Shown: in pieces, positions 8,199 through 15,533 of the stretch
Numbering within the stretch: position 1 is the stretch's first letter
Layout of the letters: every line of letters begins with the position of its first letter
Assembly (NCBI RefSeq): GCF_014649335.1
Contig: NZ_BMSV01000017.1
Location: 1 to 64,000, forward strand
Source: Streptomyces roseolilacinus
GTDB taxonomy: Bacteria; Actinomycetota; Actinomycetes; Streptomycetales; Streptomycetaceae
Direction: 5' to 3'
DNA length: 64,000 nucleotides
Notes under the pieces: generated by a model
Database searches by the model: none
What the model saw: the letters and a program-made list of their open reading frames with translations, nothing else
Told to the model about the DNA's origin: nothing
Translations under genes and position numbers: made by a program

Positions 8199-9095
8199 GT
8201 GAATACCAGCGAATCGAGTGTGCGGGACCGCCTCTGCGAGGCGCTGCGCGACCGCGAGGAGGAGATCGCGGACCGCTGGGTCCGGCTCCAGCTGGAACAG
8301 GCCGTGCTCAGCACGGACATGAGCGAGCACGAGGTTCGCGAGGAGGCCGACCTGCTGATCTCCGCGCTGGCCGCCGGGCTCGCCAGCGACGTGCCCGTGG
8401 AGCGGCTGGTGACCTCGCGGAACGACCTGCGGCGCACGGTGATAGAGCTCTCGCTGCGCCGCGCCCGCGCGGGGGCGTCGCCGACGGCGACCTCGCTCGC
8501 CGTGCTGTCGCTGAAGGAGGCGCTGCTGACGGCGGTCCAGTACACCACCCGCGACTCCGCCGAGCTGTTCTCCGCCGCGATCCTGATCAACCGGCTCCTC
8601 GACGCGGCGGGCGTGCTGTCCTTCGAGACGTATGTGGAGGGCCGGGAGGAGGTCATCCAGCGGCAGAGCCGGCAGCTGCTGGAGGTGTCCACCCCGGTGG
8701 TGCGGCTGTGGCGGCACGTCCTGGCCGTACCGCTCATCGGGACGCTGGACACGGCGCGCACGCAGGTGGTCATGGAGAGCCTCCTCCAGGCGATCCAGGA
8801 CAACGAGGCGCAGGTCGCGATCATCGACATCACCGGCGTCCCGGCCGTCGACACGGCGGTGGCCCAGCACCTGATGCACACGGTCAACGCGGTGCGGCTG
8901 ATGGGCGCCGACTGCGTCATCAGCGGCATCCGCCCGCCGATCGCGCAGACCATCGCCCAACTGGGCATCGACCTGTCGACGATCCTGACACGGGCGACCC
9001 TGGCGGACGCCCTGGCCGCCGCCATCCGCCTCACCGACCAGCCCGCCGTAGGCTCCGGCGCGTCCGCCTCCCCCGACCGGCCGGTGACCGAGTGA
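8199..9095 (+). CDS. rsbR: RsbR-type stressosome co-antagonist (RsbRD N-domain plus STAS)
   Basis: 298 residues. Residues about 10-150 form an all-helical RsbRD/globin-like sensor domain; about 165-280 form a STAS domain with IIDITGVPAVDTAVAQHLM and GIRPPIAQTIAQLGI. T219 occupies the site equivalent to the phospho-serine of RsbS, and T251 (IAQT) is a second conserved threonine. In Bacillus, RsbR and RsbS build the stressosome that holds RsbT until stress. GTG at 8199 is chosen because GAGAGG lies 6 nt upstream and the 179-bp gap before it has no coding signal. It is the first gene of the module and overlaps rsbS by 4 bp. Confidence 0.88.
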   Translation: MNTSESSVRDRLCEALRDREEEIADRWVRLQLEQAVLSTDMSEHEVREEADLLISALAAGLASDVPVERLVTSRNDLRRTVIELSLRRARAGASPTATSLAVLSLKEALLTAVQYTTRDSAELFSAAILINRLLDAAGVLSFETYVEGREEVIQRQSRQLLEVSTPVVRLWRHVLAVPLIGTLDTARTQVVMESLLQAIQDNEAQVAIIDITGVPAVDTAVAQHLMHTVNAVRLMGADCVISGIRPPIAQTIAQLGIDLSTILTRATLADALAAAIRLTDQPAVGSGASASPDRPVTE

Positions 9096-9499
9096 CGCCG
9101 CCCCGCCCCACGGGCGTGCCCATCCTGCGGCTGGGCGACGTGCTGGTGACCGGCCTGCTGAACGAGCTGGACGACACCTCGGCGCTGGCGTTCACCGCCG
9201 AACTGACCGAGCGCATCGTGTCCGACGGCGCGCGCGGCGTGCTCATCGACATCTCCCGGCTGGAGATCATCGACTCGTTCGTCGCGCGGACGCTCACGGA
9301 GCTGACCACCATGGCGCGGCTCCTCGGCGCGCGGGTCATCGTCGCCGGGATGCGCCCGGCCGTGGCGATCACGCTGGTCGAGCTCGGACTGCGGCTGACC
9401 GGCGTGGAGACGGCGCTCAACGCCGAGCAGGGGCTGACCGCCCTCGGCTGGCAGCGGATGCCGCACCCGCCCGGCCCTCCCGGAAAGGCCAGGCCATGA
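9092..9499 (+). CDS. rsbS: RsbS-type STAS antagonist
   Basis: 135 residues, a single STAS domain: VPILRLGDVLVTGLLNELDD, then GVLIDISRLEIIDSFVARTL and GARVIVAGMRPAVAITLVELG. S62 in the IIDSF motif matches the serine phosphorylated by RsbT in Bacillus RsbS. Start GTG at 9092 overlaps the rsbR stop as GTGA, suggesting translational coupling and fixed stoichiometry of stressosome subunits. Its stop overlaps rsbT as ATGA. Unphosphorylated RsbS is expected to sequester RsbT. Confidence 0.9.
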   Translation: MTPPRPTGVPILRLGDVLVTGLLNELDDTSALAFTAELTERIVSDGARGVLIDISRLEIIDSFVARTLTELTTMARLLGARVIVAGMRPAVAITLVELGLRLTGVETALNAEQGLTALGWQRMPHPPGPPGKARP

Positions 9500-10041
9500 T
9501 GCCGGGCGACGCCCTGACGGCGGGCGCTCAGGTGGGACGGCCCGGCGTCCGGGCACGCGGGGGCGCGGAGGCGGCCGCGCCGTCCTCGGCGCACGCCCCG
9601 GTGTACGGGGAGGCGGGCGCCGGGCCCGACGCCGACGCCGAGCGGTCCTCCCGGTACGAAGTGCGCTGCGAGGAGGACCTGCTGACCGTCCGGCACGCCG
9701 TGCGGGAGGCCACCGTCCGGGCCGGGTTCGGGATCGTCGACCAGACCCGTGTCGTCACCGCCGCCAGCGAGCTGGCCCGCAACGCCTACGTCCACGGCGG
9801 CGGCGGAACCCTGGAGGTGCGGCTGCTGGCCCCGGGAGGGCGGCGCGGCCTGCGGCTGACGGTCCGCGACGAGGGCCCCGGCATCCCGGACGTGGAGACC
9901 GCGCTCCAGGACGGCTTCACCACCGGCAGCGGCCTCGGCCACGGCCTGGGCGGGGCCCGCAGGCTCATGCACGACTTCCAGGTCCGCACCGCCCCGGGCC
10001 GGGGCACGACGGTGGTGGTGACGCGGTGGAACGACCGGTGA
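9496..10041 (+). CDS. rsbT: RsbT-type serine/threonine kinase (HATPase switch kinase)
   Basis: 181 residues. The GHKL-ATPase core lies at about 50-180: N-box ASELARNAYVHGGGG, G1 box VRDEGPGI, G2 box GSGLGHGLGGARRLMHDF and a C-terminal GRGTTVVV. This matches RsbT, which phosphorylates the STAS domains of RsbR/RsbS and, when freed, activates the RsbU phosphatase. Compared with the usual about 133 residues it has a 45-residue low-complexity N-terminal extension; two adjacent ATG codons (9496, 9499) overlap the rsbS stop. It continues the chain of overlapping genes. Confidence 0.9.
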   Translation: MMPGDALTAGAQVGRPGVRARGGAEAAAPSSAHAPVYGEAGAGPDADAERSSRYEVRCEEDLLTVRHAVREATVRAGFGIVDQTRVVTAASELARNAYVHGGGGTLEVRLLAPGGRRGLRLTVRDEGPGIPDVETALQDGFTTGSGLGHGLGGARRLMHDFQVRTAPGRGTTVVVTRWNDR

Positions 10042-11099
10042 CCGCGGTGACCGCGCGCGTCCCCGTCGACGACGACGGCGCCGCCCGGGCGGCGGCCCGC
10101 GCCGCGCGCCGTACGGCCGTGGAACGGGGGCTGACCGGGGAGTTGCCGGAGCGGGCCGCCGCGTGCGCCGGCGAGCTGGCCCGCGTCCTCGCCCGGCACT
10201 CGGTACGGGGCGCGGTGTACCTGCAGCCGTCGGCGCTGCGCCCGGGGCTGGACATCGTCGCGGTCGGCACGGACCCCGCCCCCGGCGACGGGGCGGACGC
10301 GGACGGGGCGGGGCGGTGGCCGTCCGGCGCGTCCCCGGAGGCGGCCGCGCCGCACGGCCCGGGGCCCCTGCCCGACCTGGAGGCCCTGCGGCACCTGGCC
10401 GACGACTTCGTGCTGCGCGCCGTGCCGGGGCGCGGGACGGCGGTGTGCGCCCGGCTGCGCGGCCCCGCCCCGGGGGTGCCGGGTGGCGCGCGGGAGGCCG
10501 CCGTGCCGGACGTCGGCGTGCTGCGGCTGCCCGTCGACGGCGAGTCGTCGTGCGGCGACGCCTGGGCCCTGGAGGTCGCGCCCGGCGACGGGACGGTGAC
10601 CGCCCTGGTCGCGGACGGCCTGGGGCACGGCCCGGCCGCCGCCGAGGCCGCGGAGCGCGCCGTGGGGGCGTTCCGCAGCTCCCCCGGCCTGCCGCTGCCG
10701 CAGCTGATGCGCGCGGTGCACGAGGCGCTGCGGAACACCCGCGGCGCGGCGGTGGGGCTGCTGCGGCGGACACCGGACGGCGCGGTCGGGCACTGCGCCG
10801 TCGGCAACGTCCGGGCGTACGTCGTCGGCCACGACGGCGTGCGGCACCGGTTCGGCGCGCAGCCCGGCGTCGTCGGCTGGAACATGCCGGCCCCGACCGC
10901 GCAGCGGCTGCCGGACGCGCACGGCGGCACGCTGCTGCTGCACAGCGACGGCGTCGACGGCGGCTGGGCGTGGTCGCCCGGACCGGGCCTGACCCGCCTC
11001 CCCGTCCCCCTGCTCCCCGTCGTACTGGCCCACGGGCACCGGGCGGCACGGGACGACGTCACCGTGCTGGCCGTGGCCCCGGCCCGGAGATCCCCATGA
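10038..11099 (+). CDS. RsbX-like PP2C phosphatase with a degenerate kinase-like N-terminal domain
   Basis: 353 residues. The C-terminal half (about 165-350) is a PP2C/SpoIIE phosphatase with metal-binding acids in SCGDAW, VADGLGHGPAAAE, LLHSDGVDGG and RDDVTVLAV. Its compact form and position fit RsbX, which resets phosphorylated RsbR/RsbS. The N-terminal about 130 residues resemble an RsbT-like HATPase (GELARVLARHS; a C-terminal GRGTAVCARL) but lack the N-box Asn and the DxGxG box, so kinase activity is unlikely. GTG at 10038 overlaps the rsbT stop as GTGA; an in-frame GTG at 10026 is a less likely start. ATGA joins it to the next gene. Confidence 0.85.
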   Translation: MTAVTARVPVDDDGAARAAARAARRTAVERGLTGELPERAAACAGELARVLARHSVRGAVYLQPSALRPGLDIVAVGTDPAPGDGADADGAGRWPSGASPEAAAPHGPGPLPDLEALRHLADDFVLRAVPGRGTAVCARLRGPAPGVPGGAREAAVPDVGVLRLPVDGESSCGDAWALEVAPGDGTVTALVADGLGHGPAAAEAAERAVGAFRSSPGLPLPQLMRAVHEALRNTRGAAVGLLRRTPDGAVGHCAVGNVRAYVVGHDGVRHRFGAQPGVVGWNMPAPTAQRLPDAHGGTLLLHSDGVDGGWAWSPGPGLTRLPVPLLPVVLAHGHRAARDDVTVLAVAPARRSP

Positions 11100-12337
11100 G
11101 AGCCCAGTCCACCACCCACCACTCCCTGGACGAACTGCGCACGACCCTGCGCCGGGTGGCGCACCGGGCCGGCATCGGCCCGGACCTGCGCTCCCGGCTG
11201 GTGCTGTCGGCGAGCCGGCTCGCGGCGGCGGAGCTGGCCGCCGGGCGGGCCGTCTCGCTGGAGGTCCTGCCACCCCCGCGGGACACCGGGACGGCCCTGA
11301 CGGTGCGCCTGTCGCTGCCGGACCGCACGGACCCACCCGCCCTGGACACCCTGCCCCTGCCCGCCCTGCCGGCGCCCGCGGGGGCCGCCTGGACACTGCC
11401 CCTGCCGGACCCCGAGGCGGCCCGCGGCCTCGCCGCGCCGGCCGACGGCGGACGGCCGGACCCGGTGGCGCTGCTGGAGGAGGAGGCGGCCTTCCTCACG
11501 GAGCGCCTGGACCGCCTGGACCGCGAGCACCGGCGGCTCAAGGACGAACTGGCCGAGACCAACAGCGGCGTCCTCGCCCTCTACGTGCAGCTGGAGGAGC
11601 GCGACGAGCAGCTGCGCCAGGCGCACGGCCGGATGCTGCGCCAGCTGGAGGACGCGCTGCGCCCGCCGCCGGTCGAGGTGCCGGGGCTGGAGATGGCGGT
11701 GCGGTACGAGCCGGCCGAGAAGCACGCGCCGACCGGCGGCGACCTGTACGACTGGTTCGCGTTGCCCGACGGCACGGTGCACATCACCATCGTGGACGCG
11801 CTCGGCCACGGGCTGACCAGCACCCGCAGCGCCCTCAACGTCACCCACGCCGTCCGCACCCTGGCGCTGGAGGGCCACCCGCTCGGGACGCTGGTCGCCC
11901 GGGCCGCCGACGCGCTGGCCGCCTTCGACCAGGAGCTGATGGCGACGGTGCAGGTGGTGCGCATCGACCCGCGGACGGGCGAGCTGTGCCTGGCGAACGG
12001 CAGCCACCCGCCGGCGCTGCTGGTGCGCCGTGACGGCGCCACCCGGTTCCTGGAGGCGGCCGGCCGGGGTGTCGGCTTCCCGCTGCCGGGCAGCGAGACG
12101 CTCCTGCGGGACCGGATGGACCCGGGTGACCTGCTGGTCCTGTACACGGACGGGCTGACCGAGAGCCGCCGCGACCCCCGCGAGGGCGAGCAGCGCCTCG
12201 CGGAGGCGGCCCGGCGCCACCGGGACCTGCCCATGGCGGAGGTGCCCGGCGCCCTCGCGGAGGAGATGCACACCGTGATCCTGCATCCGGACGACACGGT
12301 GGCCCTGACCGTCCGGCGCGTGGAGGAGGGGTACTGA
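11096..12337 (+). CDS. RsbU-like PP2C (SpoIIE family) serine phosphatase
   Basis: 413 residues. Residues about 1-110 form a helical/HATPase-like lead; 125-190 is a strong charged coiled coil (LLEEEAAFLTERLDRLDREH, then LYVQLEERDEQLRQ); about 205-410 is a PP2C domain with TGGDLYDWF, IVDALGHGLTST, LYTDGLTES and DDTVALTV, all metal-binding acids kept. In the partner-switching pathway such a phosphatase, activated by RsbT through its coiled coil, dephosphorylates an RsbV-type anti-anti-sigma factor. No rsbV gene is seen in the window, so that partner must be elsewhere or its role is taken by a BldG-like protein. Start ATG 11096 overlaps the previous gene by 4 bp. Confidence 0.87.
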   Translation: MRAQSTTHHSLDELRTTLRRVAHRAGIGPDLRSRLVLSASRLAAAELAAGRAVSLEVLPPPRDTGTALTVRLSLPDRTDPPALDTLPLPALPAPAGAAWTLPLPDPEAARGLAAPADGGRPDPVALLEEEAAFLTERLDRLDREHRRLKDELAETNSGVLALYVQLEERDEQLRQAHGRMLRQLEDALRPPPVEVPGLEMAVRYEPAEKHAPTGGDLYDWFALPDGTVHITIVDALGHGLTSTRSALNVTHAVRTLALEGHPLGTLVARAADALAAFDQELMATVQVVRIDPRTGELCLANGSHPPALLVRRDGATRFLEAAGRGVGFPLPGSETLLRDRMDPGDLLVLYTDGLTESRRDPREGEQRLAEAARRHRDLPMAEVPGALAEEMHTVILHPDDTVALTVRRVEEGY

Positions 12338-12380
12338 AGTCGGCGCAGAGGGGGTACGCGGAACGAGGAAGGAGGCGCCC

Positions 12381-12854
12381 GTGCTTGTTCTGGACTCACG
12401 TACCGTCGACAGCGCCGAGGTGAGGGAGACCGTCACCGGCTTCGTCGCCGACCGCTGCCCCTGGGCGGACCTGGCCGCCGTGCGCCTGGTGGTCACCGAA
12501 CTCCTGGCGAACGCGCTGCACCACACCGACGGGGCCTGGTGCCTGCGTCTACGCGCCCAGGAGCAGCGGCTCATCCTGGAAATGGAGGACACCAGTCCCG
12601 CCCCGCCCACCACGCGGCAGCCCGACTTCGAGGGCGGCGGCGGCTTCGGTTGGCGGCTGGTGCAGCAGCTCACCGACCGGGTCGACGTGCGCCCGGGCCC
12701 GACCGGCAAGACCGTGCGCGCCGAGTGGTGGGTCCCGGCGGAGCGCCGGGCGGAGGCGGGCACCAGGGGGCGGGGGGGCCACCGGCCGGTGCGTCCCGAC
12801 GCGCCGGGGTCCGGGTCGCGGCTGATGCAATACGCCGGGTCCGCCGCGTCCTGA
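12381..12854 (+). CDS. RsbW-like HATPase anti-sigma factor/serine kinase
   Basis: 157 residues. The HATPase core (about 5-120) has N-box VVTELLANALHHTDG, a divergent G1 region LEMEDTSPAPP where the usual DxGxG is replaced, and G2 GGGFGWRLVQQLTDRV. Short actinobacterial proteins of this type act as anti-sigma factors that hold SigB-family sigma factors. The C-terminal 35 residues are disordered Arg/Gly/Pro-rich. An excellent AGGAAGGAGG precedes the GTG. It follows rsbU after 43 bp and is convergent with the sigma gene, the likeliest target by position. The altered G1 box leaves kinase activity uncertain. Confidence 0.8.
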   Translation: MLVLDSRTVDSAEVRETVTGFVADRCPWADLAAVRLVVTELLANALHHTDGAWCLRLRAQEQRLILEMEDTSPAPPTTRQPDFEGGGGFGWRLVQQLTDRVDVRPGPTGKTVRAEWWVPAERRAEAGTRGRGGHRPVRPDAPGSGSRLMQYAGSAAS

Positions 12855-12903
12855 CCCTGCCCCGGCCCGGCGCGGCCCGCGGCTCCCTCCCGCGGCCCGC
12901 CGG

Positions 12904-13755
12904 TCAGCCCTCGCTCAGCAGCCCCTCGCGCATCCGCGCCGTCATCCGCGCCAGCAGCCGGGACACGTGCATCTGCGACACGCCGAGCCGTTCCCCGATC
13001 TCCGCCTGGGTCATCTCCTCGGCGAAGCGCATCCGCAGGATCGCCCGGTCGCGCTCGTCGAGCTGCTCGACGATCGGCTTGAGGGCCTGGACGTCCTCCG
13101 TGAGCTGCATGTCGCGGTCCTCCTCGCCGATGAGGTCCGCGAGGGTCGCCGACGCCGGCTCCCCCGACTCGTCGAGCGGCATGTCCAGCGAGGCGGCCGT
13201 GTACCCGTTGGCCGCCACCAGTCCCTCGATCACCTCGTCCTCCTCCAGGCCGAGGCGGTCGGCGAGTTCGGCCGCGGTCGGGGAGCGGTCCAGCTCCTGG
13301 AAGAGGTCGTCGGTCGCCCGGGCGATGTCGATGCGCAGTTCCTGGAGCCTGCGGGGCACGTGCACCGACCAGCTCGTGTCCCGGAAGAAGCGCTTGATCT
13401 CGCCGATCACGCACGGCATGGCGAACGTCGCGAACTCGACCTGCCGGCTGAGCTCGAACCGGTCGATGGCCTTGATCAGCCCGATGGTGCCGACCTGGAC
13501 GATGTCCTCCATCTGGTCGGCGCGGCTGCGGAAGCGGGTGGCCGCGTACTTGACCAGCGACAGGTTCAGCTCGATCAGCGTGTTGCGGACGTACTGGTAC
13601 TCCTCGGTCCCCTCCTCGAGGACCGCGAGCCGCGCGAAGAACTGCTTCGAGAGTTCCTTGGCATCCCGGGGGGCGACCTCGGCGGGCTCTGGGACCCGCG
13701 GCAGGGGCATCGCGGGCGCCGTCGTCTCCGTCGGGGTCGTGGTCGCCGTGGGCAC
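12904..13755 (-). CDS. SigB/SigF-family RNA polymerase sigma factor
   Basis: 283 residues. Region 2 (YVRNTLIELNLSLVKYAATRF, then DMEDIVQVGTIGLIKAIDRFE with ATFAMPCVIGEIKRFFRD), region 3 (VHVPRRLQELRIDIARA) and region 4 HTH (RFAEEMTQAEIGERLGVSQMHVSRLLARM) are complete, matching the Streptomyces SigB/F/G/H/I/K/L/M/N group used in stress and sporulation. The first 40 residues are Thr/Pro-rich. GTG at 13755 is chosen over ATG 13779 because AAGGGAGGG lies directly upstream. Convergent with the rsbW-like gene, it is the plausible output of the adjacent partner-switching module. Confidence 0.92.
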   Translation of the reverse strand: MPTATTTPTETTAPAMPLPRVPEPAEVAPRDAKELSKQFFARLAVLEEGTEEYQYVRNTLIELNLSLVKYAATRFRSRADQMEDIVQVGTIGLIKAIDRFELSRQVEFATFAMPCVIGEIKRFFRDTSWSVHVPRRLQELRIDIARATDDLFQELDRSPTAAELADRLGLEEDEVIEGLVAANGYTAASLDMPLDESGEPASATLADLIGEEDRDMQLTEDVQALKPIVEQLDERDRAILRMRFAEEMTQAEIGERLGVSQMHVSRLLARMTARMREGLLSEG

Positions 13756-13793
13756 GTTGCCCTCCCTTCGTCTCGACACTGCCGGAGGCGCGT

Positions 13794-13818
13794 CTACCCC
13801 CCCGCACGCGAAACACTC
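13794..13818 (-). promoter_or_regulatory. Candidate SigB-type promoter of the sigma gene
   Basis: On the minus strand GAGT (13815-13818) and GGGTAG (13794-13799) are separated by 15 bp. This resembles the GNNTT-N14-16-GGGTAC/T pattern of Streptomyces SigB-type promoters, with a final-base mismatch in the -10. It would start RNA about 30 nt before the GTG and suggests autoregulation. Short degenerate motifs in GC-rich DNA can arise by chance. Confidence 0.35.
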
Positions 13819-13926
13819 CTCCGGATTCCGTTTTTCTCCGGCGGGTCCCGCGCCGGCCGTGCGGGAGGGACGGGGACGGGCCCTCCCCGCGCCTGCGCGC
13901 GGGGACGGCCCGTCGGCCGCGGCGGG

Positions 13927-15369
13927 TCAGTTCCAGCTGGCGTGGAGCGGCTTGCCCTCGGCGTAGCCGGCGGCGCTCTGCACGCCGACGACGGCCTTCT
14001 CGGCGAACTCCTCCAGCGAGGCGGCGCCCGCGTAGGTGCAGGAGGAGCGGACGCCGGCGATGATCGAGTCGATCAGGTCCTCGACGCCCGGGCGGGCCCG
14101 GTCGAGGTACATCCGCGAGGTGGAGATGCCCTCCTCGAACAGCGCCTTGCGGGCCCGGTCGTACGCGGACTCCTCGCTGGTGCGGTTGCGCACGGCGCGC
14201 GCGGAGGCCATGCCGAAGGACTCCTTGTACAGGCGGCCGTCCGCGTCCTGCTGGAGGTCGCCGGGCGACTCGTACGTACCGGCGAACCAGGAGCCGATCA
14301 TGACGTTGGACGCGCCGGCGGCGAGCGCCATGGCCACGTCGCGCGGGTGCCGGACACCGCCGTCCGCCCAGACGTGCTTGCCGTACTTCCTCGCCTCGGC
14401 GGCGCACTCCAGGACCGCCGAGAACTGCGGGCGGCCCACGCCGGTCATCATGCGGGTGGTGCACATGGCGCCGGGGCCCACGCCGACCTTGATGATGTCC
14501 GCGCCGGCCTCGACGAGGTCGCGGACGCCCTCGGCGGCGACGATGTTGCCGGCGACGATCGGGACCTGCGGGTCGAGGCCGCGGACCACGCGGATCGCGT
14601 TGATCATCGACTCCTGGTGGCCGTGCGCCGTGTCGATGACGAGCGTGTCGACGCCCGCGTCGAGGAGCTGCTTGGCCTTGCCCGCCACGTCGCCGTTGAT
14701 GCCGACGGCGGCGGCGACGCGCAGCCGGCCGCGGTCGTCGACGGCGGGGGTGTACAGGGTGGCGCGCAGGGCGCCCTTGCGGGTGAGGATGCCGGCGAGC
14801 CGCCCGTCGCCGTCGACCGCCGGGGCGTAGCGCCGGTTGTGGTGGTCGAGGGTGTCGAACGCCTCGATCGGGTCGATGTCCGCGTCGAGGAGCAGGAGGT
14901 CCTTCGACATGACCTCGGACAGCTGGGTGAAGCGGTCGACGCCGGTCAGGTCCCGGTCGGTGACGACGCCGACGGGCTTGTGGTCGGCGTCGACGACGAC
15001 GCCGGCGTTGTGGGCCCGCTTGGTCAGCAGCGACAGGGCGTCGGCGACGGTCTGGGCGGGCTCCAGGACGATCGGCGTGTCGAGGACGTGGTGGCGGCTC
15101 TTGACCCAGGAGACGACGTCGGTGACGACCTCGATCGGGATGTCCTGGGGGATGACGACCAGGCCGCCGCGGCGGGCGACGGTCTCGGCCATCCGGCGGC
15201 CGGCGATGGCGGTCATGTTGGCCACGACCAGCGGGATGGTGGTCCCGGTGCCGTCGGGGGTGGTGAGGTCGACGCCCTGGCGGGAGCCCACGGCCGAGCG
15301 GCTAGGCACCATGAACACATCGTCGTACGTGAGGTCGTACGGCGGCTTCAGGTCATTGAGGAAACGCAC
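13927..15369 (-). CDS. guaB1: GuaB1-family IMP dehydrogenase-related protein (probable GMP reductase)
   Basis: 480 residues. A TIM-barrel IMPDH/GMPR fold is interrupted at about 90-200 by two CBS modules (VSWVKSRHHVLDTP, then KPVGVVTDRDLTG and GRLAGILTRKGALRATLY). The catalytic loop is VGVGPGAMCTTRMMTGVG, with the nucleophilic Cys. Actinobacteria carry this GuaB1 type besides true GuaB2 IMPDH; the mycobacterial homologue acts as a GMP reductase, returning GMP to IMP. It is monocistronic; 164 bp separate its start from the upstream sorC-type gene, and that gap holds a large inverted repeat. Confidence 0.9.
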   Translation of the reverse strand: MRFLNDLKPPYDLTYDDVFMVPSRSAVGSRQGVDLTTPDGTGTTIPLVVANMTAIAGRRMAETVARRGGLVVIPQDIPIEVVTDVVSWVKSRHHVLDTPIVLEPAQTVADALSLLTKRAHNAGVVVDADHKPVGVVTDRDLTGVDRFTQLSEVMSKDLLLLDADIDPIEAFDTLDHHNRRYAPAVDGDGRLAGILTRKGALRATLYTPAVDDRGRLRVAAAVGINGDVAGKAKQLLDAGVDTLVIDTAHGHQESMINAIRVVRGLDPQVPIVAGNIVAAEGVRDLVEAGADIIKVGVGPGAMCTTRMMTGVGRPQFSAVLECAAEARKYGKHVWADGGVRHPRDVAMALAAGASNVMIGSWFAGTYESPGDLQQDADGRLYKESFGMASARAVRNRTSEESAYDRARKALFEEGISTSRMYLDRARPGVEDLIDSIIAGVRSSCTYAGAASLEEFAEKAVVGVQSAAGYAEGKPLHASWN

Positions 15370-15476
15370 GTGCTGAACATCCCAGTCGTTCGGAGTTGGC
15401 CCCCGGGCATCTCAGCCGGGGGGAAAACGCACGTACTTCATTGTCCCATGCCGACATCCGTTCGGACCCCGGGTGA

Positions 15477-15510
15477 AACCTCCAGGTCACACGGGGTGAC
15501 CTGGTAGGTT
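15477..15510. promoter_or_regulatory. Long imperfect inverted repeat between guaB1 and the SorC-type gene
   Basis: A 9-bp perfect inverted repeat, CCAGGTCAC at 15482-15490 and GTGACCTGG at 15496-15504 with a 5-nt spacer, extends through one bulge to AACCT (15477-15481) and AGGTT (15506-15510). It lies 24 bp past the SorC stop and 107-141 bp upstream of the guaB1 start on the same strand. No U-run follows, so an operator for a dimeric repressor at guaB1 is as likely as a terminator of the upstream gene. Confidence 0.5.
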
Positions 15511-15533
15511 CCTCCAACCGGGGGGAGCGCGGT

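Noticed and set aside
12352..12357. GGGTAC as a SigB-type -10 before the rsbW-like gene
   Set aside because: No GNNTT-type -35 lies at 14-16 bp upstream, and GGGTAC arises easily in this base composition.
9965..14464. Very long open frame of about 1500 codons on the minus strand
   Set aside because: It lies antisense to the rsb genes and in another frame of the sigma and guaB1 genes, with Arg/Pro/Ala-rich translation typical of shadow frames in high-GC DNA.
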